Shown here in pieces: positions 18,853 through 27,316 of a stretch of DNA of 57,212 bases. This DNA comes from Tannerella sp. Its GTDB lineage: Bacteria > Bacteroidota > Bacteroidia > Bacteroidales > Tannerellaceae. Numbering within the stretch: position 1 is the stretch's first letter; the number at the start of each line of letters is the position of its first letter. The notes beneath the pieces are model-generated. The model worked only from the letters and a program-made list of their open reading frames with translations. It made no database searches and was not told the origin of the DNA. The position numbers and the translations under genes were made by a program. The DNA lies in contig JAIRMH010000179.1 of the NCBI GenBank assembly GCA_031258835.1, positions 1 through 57,212 of the forward strand. The letters run 5' to 3'.

Positions 18853-19506
18853 TCAGTTATTGGAGTTTTCGTTCATTCGATTGAACATAACGGCCAGATG
18901 AGCATAAATGGACGTGTTCTGGACGACGATTTTTTCTGGTACCCGGATTCGGAAGGGGGTGAAATTCCATAATGCTTTTATGCCGTTTGTTATGATAAAA
19001 TCAGCTACTTCCTGTGCTTTCTCGACGGGTACGGTTATGATACCGATAGTCGCTCCGTATTCTTTTTGTTTTTCAGGAAGGATATCCATTGAAAAAACGG
19101 GTATCCCGCCGATTTTTTTTCCGATGACATCTTTTCGTATGTCGAATCCGGCGACAATGTCGACGCCGTACTGGTTCAGCCCCGAATCTCTCATGAGCGC
19201 CGCTCCGAGTTGTCCTACTCCAAACAGGAACGCTTTATGTTGCGAGGTAAATCCAAGGAAGTTTTCCAGTATGTTAATCAACGCGTCGATCTCGTAACCG
19301 ACGCGTGTTTTCCCGGATATATTGACAAACGACAAGTCTTTAGCGACTTGGCTTGCATCGACATTTATCTCTTTTGCTATCTGGGTAGATGAGACAACCG
19401 CGTCTCCTTTTCCCTTCAGCAACTTTACATATGCCAAATACCATGGCAACCGCCGAAGAGTAGGCTCGGGAATTTTCCCGTAATATTTCAGTTCGTCATT
19501 TGCCAT
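18853..19506 (-). CDS. rex: Redox-sensing transcriptional repressor Rex
   Basis: A 217-residue repressor that reads the NADH/NAD+ ratio. The N-terminal winged helix (EPTLRRLPWYL, VSSTQIAKEINVDASQVAKDLS) is followed by a Rossmann domain with GVGQLGAALM and an Asp-ended strand (AGFDI), and by a domain-swap helix at the C-terminus. Known Rex proteins repress fermentation and respiration genes when NADH is low. I saw no clear Rex box (TTGTGAA-type palindrome) in the promoters of this window. It lies between the acyltransferase and the FAH-family gene in the long minus-strand run. Confidence 0.96.
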   Translation of the reverse strand: MANDELKYYGKIPEPTLRRLPWYLAYVKLLKGKGDAVVSSTQIAKEINVDASQVAKDLSFVNISGKTRVGYEIDALINILENFLGFTSQHKAFLFGVGQLGAALMRDSGLNQYGVDIVAGFDIRKDVIGKKIGGIPVFSMDILPEKQKEYGATIGIITVPVEKAQEVADFIITNGIKALWNFTPFRIRVPEKIVVQNTSIYAHLAVMFNRMNENSNN

Positions 19507-19594
19507 AATATCCGTTCTTCTTTCATTCGATGTTGTTTATATGAATTTTGTTACTTGCCGTTCGTAGCCGTTCTCAATTTCATTAAAAACATTC

Positions 19595-20767
19595 TTATTC
19601 GATACTGTTCATATTGTTCTGCAATGGGTTTGAGTACATTTCGAGAATCTTCGTTCGCAGGAAAATCTCGTCTTTGTCAGGAAGATCTATTTTATCTATT
19701 TGTTTTTGCAGGTATGCCTCGAAAAGCATTTTGTCGCGCAGGTCGTAGTTGGTTCGGAAATATACGCTGTGGTGCAGCAGGTCGTATGCAATATAATTGT
19801 AAGGATAAAAACGGTAGTGTTTATAGATCTCTTTATCGATTGTTTCTGCGATAGCTGTTATCAATGCGTTTTTATCAAGATTCAGGCTTTTCATCTGCAT
19901 CAGCTTGTCATTTATCGGTGAACCTAAGGAAAAATGAACGCGCCCTTTGTTGTTGAGCAATCCTGTCTCCATGTTCAACAAGTCGTCGCGTTTGCTTTTT
20001 ACAAAATCGGGATTGTCCCGTTTCTGTTGAAACTCCTTGGCTTTAAGGAAATCGCACGGGTCGTATTCGTAAGATATGGCGATGGGGACGATATTGAGAT
20101 CCATTAGATTTTGCAGGACGTTATCTTTCTGTTCTCCCGCCATATTGAGCATCTTCAGCACACTGCTCTGTGTCTGGTCGTTGGAGTCTTTCGCTCTGCC
20201 TTCCCGTTGCGCGATCCATACGGATTCTTTGTCATCTTTGATTGTATGATGGATGTAAGCGGACAGTTTCCTGCTTGCTTCGAGTAACTGGCGGACGGGT
20301 ATATCACGCTTGACGATAAAACAGTTGTTAAGTCTGACGACCAAGTCAATCCATGGGTGGATCAACAGATTATCGCCGATAGCCACTTGTGTCATGCCAT
20401 GGCCGATGTCGAGGAGCAACGCGTTTAGGAACGCTGCATCCAGGATAATATCGCGGTGGTTGGATATGAATGTGCAGGGTGTATTTTCCGGTATGCGGCT
20501 ACGTCCCGATATGGTCAACGAAAATGTTGTCATTTTTGCAATCTGCATGACCGCATTATATGCAAGGGTTCTCTTGAATTGTTCTTTTGTCTTGCATGTA
20601 CGCATCGTTTCTGCAAACTGCTCCCATTTTAAATCGGGCATGATATATCGCAGTGCGTTCCTGAACCCTTCCGAAGCCGCAAGGCGTTCAATAGCATCAT
20701 ATACTTCGTCATTATTAAGAGGACGAATATCATCAAAATTATATTTAGAATAATCTGTGCTCATCAT
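19595..20767 (-). CDS. Glycerolipid acyltransferase family protein (PlsC-like fold)
   Basis: A 390-residue protein with the acyltransferase motif HX4D as NHRDIILDAAFL, a following GDNLLIHPW and VKRDIPVRQ block, and EGRAKDSND as the third motif. It is longer than PlsC and matches the Bacteroidota family annotated as 1-acyl-sn-glycerol-3-phosphate acyltransferase or 'glycerol acyltransferase'. Substrate is not certain: lysophosphatidic acid, or an amino-acid lipid as in glycine/ornithine lipids. It has a -7 box at 20786-20793 and probably starts a transcript. Confidence 0.82.
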   Translation of the reverse strand: MMSTDYSKYNFDDIRPLNNDEVYDAIERLAASEGFRNALRYIMPDLKWEQFAETMRTCKTKEQFKRTLAYNAVMQIAKMTTFSLTISGRSRIPENTPCTFISNHRDIILDAAFLNALLLDIGHGMTQVAIGDNLLIHPWIDLVVRLNNCFIVKRDIPVRQLLEASRKLSAYIHHTIKDDKESVWIAQREGRAKDSNDQTQSSVLKMLNMAGEQKDNVLQNLMDLNIVPIAISYEYDPCDFLKAKEFQQKRDNPDFVKSKRDDLLNMETGLLNNKGRVHFSLGSPINDKLMQMKSLNLDKNALITAIAETIDKEIYKHYRFYPYNYIAYDLLHHSVYFRTNYDLRDKMLFEAYLQKQIDKIDLPDKDEIFLRTKILEMYSNPLQNNMNSIE

Positions 20768-20785
20768 TAAATATCGGTTAGACTA

Positions 20786-20793
20786 CAAACATA
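20786..20793 (-). promoter_or_regulatory. Probable -7 box for the acyltransferase gene
   Basis: TATGTTTG on the minus strand, 18 bases before the gene's first ATG. No TTG sits at the ideal upstream distance. Confidence 0.45.
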
Positions 20794-20835
20794 CGAATGA
20801 TATTTGAAAATATTAAACATTTAACTTTTTTTATG

Positions 20836-21804
20836 TTATCTATCTTCTATGATTTCTGTTATAACTTCCTTAATATCAAGGCCTGCGGCGCTTATTTGCT
20901 GCGGGATGAAGCTGGTAGCCGTCATGCCCGGCGTTGTGTTTATTTCCAGAAGTACGGGCTGGTTGTCGTCGGGGATGATATAATCAATACGTATGATGCC
21001 GTGCGCATCTATGATGTCGTATATCTCCAGCGTCTGACGTTGCACTTTCTCCGTCAATTCTTTTGATATGTGCGCCGGCGTTATTTCCCGAACCCGACCG
21101 TTATATTTGGCGTCGTAATCGAAAAACTCGTTGTCCGGGACGACTTCTGTTACCGGAAGAACAACCTGTTTGTTCTTTACTTTATAACAACCGCAAGAGA
21201 CTTCCGTCCCTTTGATGAAACTTTCAATGATTACTTCGCGTCCTTCGGTGAACGCTTTTTCGATAGCCGGCATCAACTGTGACGCATCTTTTACTTTACT
21301 CACGCCGAAGCTGCTTCCGCTGTCGTTGGGTTTTACAAAAACAGGCAATCCCAGCTTCTTTATAATATGATTAGTGTCAGGAGTTTGACTTTTCGTGAGG
21401 CGTATGGAGGCGGCAACGCGATAGCCGAGGCTTTTTAGAAACTGATTGTTTATGAATTTGTTGAATGTTAATGCGCCGGCAAGTACGCCACATGACGAAT
21501 AAGGCATGTTCAGCATATCGAAATAGCCCTGCAGGCATCCGTTTTCACCCGGATGGCCGTGGATGGTGATATATACGTAGTCGAATTTTATTTTTTCTCC
21601 GCCGGACTGAAAACTGAAATCATTTCTGTCAATAGAGAGAGCTGCGCCGTCCGGCATATTGACGCTCCACTTCCCATTTCTCAATATGACAATATACGGG
21701 TTGTAACGATTTTTGTCTATAAAACCGTATATTCCTTCTGCGCTTCGTAAGGAGACCTCATATTCGGAAGAATCGCCTCCGGCGACAATTGCAATATTCT
21801 TCAT
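20836..21804 (-). CDS. ddl: D-alanine--D-alanine ligase
   Basis: ATP-grasp enzyme joining two D-alanines for peptidoglycan. The 322-residue protein has the N-terminal IAIVAGGDSSEYEVSLRSA, the GHPGENGCLQGYFD block, the ATP-binding LGLPVFVKPNDSGSSFGVSKV, and the metal and substrate end RIDYIIPDDNQPVLLEINTTPGMT. Length is normal for a Ddl. It follows the pseudouridine synthase by 53 bases in the envelope-gene run. Confidence 0.97.
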   Translation of the reverse strand: MKNIAIVAGGDSSEYEVSLRSAEGIYGFIDKNRYNPYIVILRNGKWSVNMPDGAALSIDRNDFSFQSGGEKIKFDYVYITIHGHPGENGCLQGYFDMLNMPYSSCGVLAGALTFNKFINNQFLKSLGYRVAASIRLTKSQTPDTNHIIKKLGLPVFVKPNDSGSSFGVSKVKDASQLMPAIEKAFTEGREVIIESFIKGTEVSCGCYKVKNKQVVLPVTEVVPDNEFFDYDAKYNGRVREITPAHISKELTEKVQRQTLEIYDIIDAHGIIRIDYIIPDDNQPVLLEINTTPGMTATSFIPQQISAAGLDIKEVITEIIEDR

Positions 21805-21857
21805 AATCTATTTAATATTTTGATCATTTTTGCCATAGTATATTCTCGACAGTTTTG

Positions 21858-22949
21858 TCATTCCGGACGGTAATATCTCCTCCATCGATCCGTAAGTTGT
21901 TGCATATCGTCGGGAATTTCGGAGTCGAAAAACATTTCTTCGCCTGTGGTCGGATGTACGAATCCGAGCGTTTTGGCATGTAACGCCTGCCGTGGGCAAA
22001 CTTCAAGGCAATTATGTATAAATTGCTTATAGCCGGACGATTGCAAACCCTTGAGAATCACATTCCCCCCATATCGTTCATCATTGAAAACAGGATGTCC
22101 GATATGTTTCATGTGCGTGCGGATTTGATGTGTCCTTCCTGTTTCCAGCTGACATTCAACGAGCGAAACATATCCGAATTTTTCTATAACGCGATAATGG
22201 GTGACGGCATGTTTCCCATGTTCACCGCCGGGGAATACGGTCATCGTTTTCCTGTCGTGCGGGTCGCGTCCGATGTTCCCTTCGATACGTCCTTCCGTCT
22301 CTTTCGGTATTCCCCATACCATGGCGATATATCGGCGTTGCGTTGTTTTATTAAAGAACTGTGAACAGAGGTTTGTTTTCGCTTCCGGACGTTTGGCAAT
22401 GACCAGAAGTCCGGAGGTATTTTTGTCAATACGATGAACAAGCCCGACGCTCGGATCTTCCGGATCATATAGCGGATCTTCCTTAAAATAATATGCCAGA
22501 CCGTTTACAAGCGTACCTTGATAGTTCCCGTGACCGGGATGTACGACTAACCCGGCCGGCTTGTTAACGACGAGCAGTTCGTTGTCTTCATAGATAATAT
22601 CAATAGGAATGTTTTCCGGGATTATTTCCGATTCGTAACGTGGGCGCGACATCATAATTGTAATCACGTCCATCGGCTTTACGCGATAATTACTTTTTAC
22701 GGCTTTTCCGTTCACCAGAATGTAGTTTGCTTCGGCAGCCGACTGTATTCGGTTGCGGCTGGTATTTGTCAGCCGGTCAATAAGAAATTTGTCGATGCGT
22801 AATAACGACTGGTTCCTGTCCGCCGTAAAGCGAAAGTGTTCGTATAATTGATTCCCGTTACCGGATAAGGGTTTATCGCCGTTGTCATCACCGGGTTCAA
22901 ACCAATCGCAATATTGTAAAATGTCGTCTGTTTCTTCCGGATAAGTCAT
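21858..22949 (-). CDS. rluD: RluD-type ribosomal large-subunit pseudouridine synthase
   Basis: Converts uridines to pseudouridine in 23S rRNA. The 363-residue protein has an N-terminal S4 domain (LLRIDKFLIDRLTNTSRNRI..YILVNGKAVK), then the RluA-family catalytic domain with VVNKPAGLVVHPGHGNY and the catalytic Asp in VHRIDKNTSGLLV, and RTHQIRTHMKHIGHPVF. A longer frame opens with TTG at 22961 inside the upstream gene; ATG at 22949, just 2 bases after that gene's stop, is the better start. There is an acidic N-terminal extension of about 40 residues. RluD rather than RluA/C is inferred from the S4 domain and locus. Confidence 0.92.
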   Translation of the reverse strand: MTYPEETDDILQYCDWFEPGDDNGDKPLSGNGNQLYEHFRFTADRNQSLLRIDKFLIDRLTNTSRNRIQSAAEANYILVNGKAVKSNYRVKPMDVITIMMSRPRYESEIIPENIPIDIIYEDNELLVVNKPAGLVVHPGHGNYQGTLVNGLAYYFKEDPLYDPEDPSVGLVHRIDKNTSGLLVIAKRPEAKTNLCSQFFNKTTQRRYIAMVWGIPKETEGRIEGNIGRDPHDRKTMTVFPGGEHGKHAVTHYRVIEKFGYVSLVECQLETGRTHQIRTHMKHIGHPVFNDERYGGNVILKGLQSSGYKQFIHNCLEVCPRQALHAKTLGFVHPTTGEEMFFDSEIPDDMQQLTDRWRRYYRPE

Positions 22950-22951
22950 AG

Positions 22952-23563
22952 CTAAAACCAATTTTCATCGTCGCCGATTATTTCAACATTGTTTTCTGTG
23001 GAATCATTCAGAATAATATTGCCATCGCTTATTACTAAAACAAGTTTGGCCGTTAACGGCACACGTGTACCGCTGTTTATCATCTGACCTTCGTATTCTA
23101 CGCCGATCGTAAGATCGCGATATTCGCCTGACACATATTTGTGCTCCACATCTATAAAACCGCGAGCCATTAAAAGGGCTGCAGCCTGACGGAAAGATAG
23201 TTCCGTAATATCGGGAACAGGAACCGTCTCTTCCGTTTTTGCGTTTATCGTGATAGATACGATCCGGTTCTTTTTTACTTTAGAGTTTGCCTCCGGCAGT
23301 AATTCTATAATGGCGCCGGGCGCTGTTTCTTTTGAAAAAATAGAATCGACAATGACATACCGCAACTTGTTCTGTTTAAAGAATGGAGCGGCGTCTTCTA
23401 TCTGCAACCCTCTTACATCGGGAATTCTGACGCCCTGGTTGTGATTTGTGTACGAATCGATACTTTTCAGCACGATATAGAGGATTAAGCATGAGAGTAT
23501 GAATATGGCCAGGAGGTGGACATATACGGGCAACCTGAATATTTTACCAAAGAAAGCGTTCAT
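22952..23563 (-). CDS. PASTA-domain membrane protein
   Basis: A 203-residue protein: one N-terminal membrane anchor (residues about 13-34), then two PASTA repeats on the periplasmic side, the first starting VRIPDVRGLQIEDAAPF and the second VPVPDITELSFRQAAALL. PASTA domains of this kind bind peptidoglycan or muropeptides. There is no kinase or penicillin-binding domain, which is normal for the Bacteroidota protein that sits beside rluD and ddl. It overlaps nothing and is followed after 2 bases by rluD, so the two are probably coupled. Confidence 0.88.
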   Translation of the reverse strand: MNAFFGKIFRLPVYVHLLAIFILSCLILYIVLKSIDSYTNHNQGVRIPDVRGLQIEDAAPFFKQNKLRYVIVDSIFSKETAPGAIIELLPEANSKVKKNRIVSITINAKTEETVPVPDITELSFRQAAALLMARGFIDVEHKYVSGEYRDLTIGVEYEGQMINSGTRVPLTAKLVLVISDGNIILNDSTENNVEIIGDDENWF

Positions 23564-23612
23564 CTAATGCTCTTATACCGGACGTTTGTATTCATTTTTT
23601 ATATACCAACAA

Positions 23613-23642
23613 AGCAAAAGTCTCAGTAAGGAGGCTCTTGCT
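23613..23642 (-). terminator. Hairpin after rpmH
   Basis: Twelve-base arms at 23613-23624 and 23631-23642 pair with one mismatch and a wobble around a 6-base loop, between the rpmH stop and the PASTA gene. On the minus strand a T-rich stretch follows (GCTTTGTTGG); on the plus strand TTTTATTATT follows. It could cut down read-through from the strong rpmH promoter. Confidence 0.45.
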
Positions 23643-23674
23643 TTTATTATTACGGAGGTTACGCGCAAGGCGCT

Positions 23675-23827
23675 TTAAATCGTGTATTCGTCGGAAACCG
23701 TCAATTTGGTACGACCTTTTGCACGACGGGCGGCAAGCACTCTGCGACCGTTAGCGGTAGCCATACGCTCGCGAAAACCGTGTTTGTTTTTTCTCTTGCG
23801 GTTAGAGGGTTGAAATGTCCTTTTCAT
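23675..23827 (-). CDS. rpmH: 50S ribosomal protein L34
   Basis: Fifty residues on the minus strand, beginning [20 protein letters not shown] and continuing with [17 protein letters not shown], the invariant core of bacterial L34. The short acidic tail TVSDEYTI is typical of Bacteroidota. Small and very basic, it binds 23S rRNA in the large subunit. It has a perfect consensus promoter at 23916-23946, giving an 80-base leader. A hairpin follows before the PASTA gene. Confidence 0.97.
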   Translation of the reverse strand: MKRTFQPSNRKRKNKHGFRERMATANGRRVLAARRAKGRTKLTVSDEYTI

Positions 23828-23915
23828 CTTCTATTTGTTTTTTTTACTACTATATTATATTATTCTGCAAGTTAGTTATTATTCTGCATTGGGCTTAATA
23901 CTCCAAACGAGGCTG

Positions 23916-23946
23916 CAAAGATAGATGTTTTTTTTGAAACGGCAAA
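23916..23946 (-). promoter_or_regulatory. Promoter for rpmH
   Basis: Minus strand: TTTG (23943-23946), exactly 19 bases, TATCTTTG (23916-23923). Both boxes are perfect matches to the Bacteroidota consensus. Confidence 0.8.
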
Positions 23947-23962
23947 ATTTTTGGCGCGCGAT

Positions 23963-23993
23963 TTTGTCATCAGCAATAAATCAGCTATCTTTG
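23963..23993 (+). promoter_or_regulatory. Promoter for uxaB-uxaA
   Basis: TTTG (23963-23966), exactly 19 bases, TATCTTTG (23986-23993). It is the same sequence and spacing as the rpmH promoter, pointing the other way with 16 bases between the two -33 boxes. The start would fall near 24000, about 76 bases before the uxaB GTG. Confidence 0.75.
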
Positions 23994-24075
23994 TTCTGCC
24001 AATCACTATTGTATAACCGCAACAAAGGAACAGGTTTTTTTGATAAAAATAAATTTAATAATAAAAAGAAACATC

Positions 24076-25518
24076 GTGAAAGAATTAAACAGGAAAACAG
24101 TGGTAAAGCGGATTCGTCCGGAACGTATCATCCAGTTTGGCGAAGGAAATTTCCTTCGCGCATTTGTTGACTGGATTGTTTATAAAATGAATGAGAAGAC
24201 GGATTTCAATGGCAGTGTCGTTGTTGTGCAGCCGATAGAGAATGGTATGATCGACATGCTTAACAACCAGGATGGCTTGTATCATGTTAATCTTCAGGGG
24301 CTGGATGGCGGCGAGATGGCGAATAGCCTTACGCTGATTGATACGATAAGCCGTGCACTTAATCCATATGCCGATTTTGACGCTTTCCTGAAGCTGGCGG
24401 AACAGCCTGAAATGCGTTTCGTCATCTCGAATACGACGGAGGCCGGTATCGCGTTTGACCCGTCGTGCCAACTTGCGGATGCTCCCGCATCATCGTATCC
24501 AGGCAAACTGACGCAGTTGTTATATCATCGTTTCAAAACTTTTGACGGTGACAGAACGAAAGGACTTATTATATTCCCGTGCGAACTGATTTTCCTCAAT
24601 GGTCATAAACTGAAAGAAACGATCAGCCGGTATATCGAACTGTGGAACCTGGGTGAAACATTCAAATGTTGGTTTGCGGAAGCATGTGGCGTTTATGCGA
24701 CTCTCGTAGACCGGATTGTGCCGGGCTTCCCACGTAAAGATATTGCGGCGATACAGGAGAAAACAGGCTATCGGGATAATATGGTCGTGCAGGGTGAAAT
24801 CTTTCATTTGTGGGTGATCGAAGCGCCACAGGAGGTCGCAGAAGAATTCCCGGCTGACAAAGCGGGTCTTAATGTGCTCTTTGTGCCTTCCGAAGAGCCT
24901 TATCATGAGCGAAAAGTAACGTTACTGAACGGCCCTCATACGGTGCTTTCGCCGGTCGCATATCTTGCCGGGATTGATATAGTGCGCGATGCATGTCAGC
25001 ATGAGGTGACAGGAGAATATGTCCGGAAAGTGATATTTGAAGAGTTGATGGAGACGCTGAATCTTCCGAAGGATGAACTGGAGAAATTTGCTAACGATGT
25101 GCTGGAACGTTTTAACAATCCTTTTGTAGATCATCAGGTGACGTCAATTATGCTGAACTCTTTCCCTAAATATAAGACGCGCGATCTTCCGGGACTGAAA
25201 ACCTATCTCGAACGTAAAGGCGTATTGCCGAGGGGACTTGTACTTGGTCTTGCCGCAATCATAATATATTATAAGGGTGGTAAGCGTGTCGACGGAGCGG
25301 AAATTACTCCTGCCGATGCTCCCGAAATAACGGATCTCCTCAAATCATTGTGGGCGACAGCTTCCACGAGGGTAGTCGCCGAAGGTGTGTTGGCGGCAAC
25401 GTTCATTTGGGATGAAGACTTAAATAAAATACCCGGGCTTACCGACATGGTAAAATCATATCTGGATGATATAGAAGAAAACGGAATGATAAGCGTGATC
25501 AACAAAATAATTAATTAA
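24076..25518 (+). CDS. uxaB: Tagaturonate reductase (altronate oxidoreductase)
   Basis: Reduces D-tagaturonate to D-altronate with NADH, the second step after uronate isomerase in galacturonate use. The 480-residue protein belongs to the mannitol dehydrogenase family: RIIQFGEGNFLRAFVDWIV is the nucleotide-binding N-terminus, and YHERKVTLLNGPHTVLSP carries the catalytic Lys and the Asn-Gly-x-His substrate block. I chose the GTG at 24076, since related proteins begin MKELNRK; the only upstream in-frame option is a TTG at 24040. It is 20 bases upstream of uxaA and shares its promoter. The isomerase uxaC and a hexuronate transporter are not in the window. Confidence 0.94.
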   Translation: MKELNRKTVVKRIRPERIIQFGEGNFLRAFVDWIVYKMNEKTDFNGSVVVVQPIENGMIDMLNNQDGLYHVNLQGLDGGEMANSLTLIDTISRALNPYADFDAFLKLAEQPEMRFVISNTTEAGIAFDPSCQLADAPASSYPGKLTQLLYHRFKTFDGDRTKGLIIFPCELIFLNGHKLKETISRYIELWNLGETFKCWFAEACGVYATLVDRIVPGFPRKDIAAIQEKTGYRDNMVVQGEIFHLWVIEAPQEVAEEFPADKAGLNVLFVPSEEPYHERKVTLLNGPHTVLSPVAYLAGIDIVRDACQHEVTGEYVRKVIFEELMETLNLPKDELEKFANDVLERFNNPFVDHQVTSIMLNSFPKYKTRDLPGLKTYLERKGVLPRGLVLGLAAIIIYYKGGKRVDGAEITPADAPEITDLLKSLWATASTRVVAEGVLAATFIWDEDLNKIPGLTDMVKSYLDDIEENGMISVINKIIN

Positions 25519-25538
25519 ATTATCCGCTATATAATTTT

Positions 25539-27059
25539 ATGGATTACATACAAATCAATTCATTGGATAATGTGGCGGTAGCGATACGGCATTTGTCTGT
25601 AGGGAAAACATTGTTGTATAGAGGAATGTCGCCTTCTGTTATTGTTGTGAAAGAGGAAATACCTGCCGGACATAAGGTCGCATTACGTGATTTTGCAGTC
25701 GGCGATCATATCATAAAGTACGGGGCGCCTATCGGTCGTGCAGTGAAAGAGATCTCTAAAGGTTCGCTTGTCAATGAAAAAAATATAAAAACGAATCTGG
25801 AGGGTCTTTTGGATTATACGTATGCTCCTGTGCCGGTTCCCGCTCTTATGGAGAAGCGAAATCTGACGTTTAAAGGGTATAGGCGCAAAAATGGCGATGT
25901 CGGCATACGTAATGAGATATGGATAATTCCTGCCGTAGGATGTGTGAATGGAATCGTCGGTCGGCTTGCCGAAGCGTTGAGAGCGGAAACAGGATGTACG
26001 GAGAGACGGGATACATTTGACGAGGCAGGAGTCGATGCCATCGTCGCTTTCCCGCATAATTACGGATGTTCGCAGTTGGGAGATGACCATGAAAATACCC
26101 GTAAGATTTTAAGGAATATGGTGAAGCATCCGAATGTAGGCGCCGTTCTTGTCGTAGGGCTGGGATGTGAGAATAATCAACCGGATGCTTTTCGTGAGTT
26201 TCTGGGCGAATACGATGAGGAAAGGGTACGTTTCATGGTGGCCCAGCGCGTTGATGATGAATATGAGGAAGGGATGACGATTCTTCGCGAACTTTATGCG
26301 GCGGCTTCGGCCGACAGGCGTGAAGATATACCCTTGGGCAAATTAAGAGTTGGTCTTAAGTGCGGCGGCTCCGACGGTTTCTCCGGTATTACGGCGAATC
26401 CCTTACTTGGCGTGTTTTCAGATTTCCTTGTTGCACAGGGAGGTTGCTCCGTACTGACGGAAGTGCCTGAAATGTTCGGTGCAGAGACGATCCTGATGAA
26501 TCGTTGCGAGACAGTCGACTTGTTCGACAAGACGGTCGCCATGATAAATGATTTTAAGAACTATTTCATTTTGAATAATCAGCCTGTATACGAAAATCCG
26601 TCTCCGGGGAATAAAGCCGGTGGCATATCTACGCTGGAAGAGAAGTCGCTGGGGTGCACACAGAAGTCAGGGAGCTCCGCCGTGAAAGATGTACTCCGTT
26701 ATGGCGACAGAATCAAAGAAGACGGACTGTCACTGCTCTCCGCTCCGGGTAATGACCTGGTAGCCGCTACGGTGCTGGCCGCCTCGGGATGTCATGTAAT
26801 TCTTTTCACAACAGGGCGCGGTACTCCTTTCGGAACATTTGTGCCAACAGCAAAAATCTCTACCAATACTCGTTTGGCGGAACATAAGTCGGGATGGATA
26901 GATTTTAATGCCGGAACGCTGGTGGAAAGTGAAACGATGGCATCGCTTGCAGAACGTTTTATTACTTTCGTAATCAGTATTGCGAGCGGAAAGTTGACCC
27001 AAAACGAAAAGAAAGGATATCGCGAAATCGCCATCTTCAAAACCGGGATAACACTTTAA
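25539..27059 (+). CDS. uxaA: Altronate dehydratase
   Basis: Dehydrates D-altronate to 2-keto-3-deoxygluconate, feeding the Entner-Doudoroff end of pectin breakdown. The 506-residue protein has the N-terminal SAF domain (about 1-100: ALRDFAVGDHIIKYGAPIGRA) fused to the UxaA catalytic domain with GYRRKNGDVGIRNEIWIIP, FPHNYGCSQLGDDHENT, LGCENNQ and KCGGSDGFSGITANP, whose Cys residues are candidate iron ligands. Length matches the fused family. It is second in the uxaBA operon. Confidence 0.95.
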   Translation: MDYIQINSLDNVAVAIRHLSVGKTLLYRGMSPSVIVVKEEIPAGHKVALRDFAVGDHIIKYGAPIGRAVKEISKGSLVNEKNIKTNLEGLLDYTYAPVPVPALMEKRNLTFKGYRRKNGDVGIRNEIWIIPAVGCVNGIVGRLAEALRAETGCTERRDTFDEAGVDAIVAFPHNYGCSQLGDDHENTRKILRNMVKHPNVGAVLVVGLGCENNQPDAFREFLGEYDEERVRFMVAQRVDDEYEEGMTILRELYAAASADRREDIPLGKLRVGLKCGGSDGFSGITANPLLGVFSDFLVAQGGCSVLTEVPEMFGAETILMNRCETVDLFDKTVAMINDFKNYFILNNQPVYENPSPGNKAGGISTLEEKSLGCTQKSGSSAVKDVLRYGDRIKEDGLSLLSAPGNDLVAATVLAASGCHVILFTTGRGTPFGTFVPTAKISTNTRLAEHKSGWIDFNAGTLVESETMASLAERFITFVISIASGKLTQNEKKGYREIAIFKTGITL

Positions 27060-27316
27060 AAATTCGTAACTACTCAGGTGCATTTCAGTAGAAGGATATA
27101 ACAGTTTCTTCAGACATTCTTGGGTTTTGCATAATAGTGCAAGCCTGCCTGAATGGGAACAAAACTCCTGCAGATAAAAATGTGTTGTAAAACATAATTT
27201 TTTATTTGCTGATTTTATTCTTTTGCACTTTCTTCGCAAAAAAATAGCAGAATATGGCACAAGTAAGCAATATTATATTATGTAATTATCCATGGTTAAA
27301 GTCAAGATTACCGGCG

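Noticed and set aside
18853-19506. Rex operator near mdh, pckA or ssrA
   Set aside because: I looked for a TTGTGAA-type palindrome in the promoters and saw no convincing match.
22890-22910. tRNA-like GGTTCAAAC segment
   Set aside because: It lies inside the rluD coding region and no cloverleaf can be drawn; no tRNA or rRNA gene was found in the window.
27069-27079. ACTACTCAGGT shared with the minus strand near 56766
   Set aside because: It might be an IS end, but 11 bases in two places is too little and I cannot name the element.
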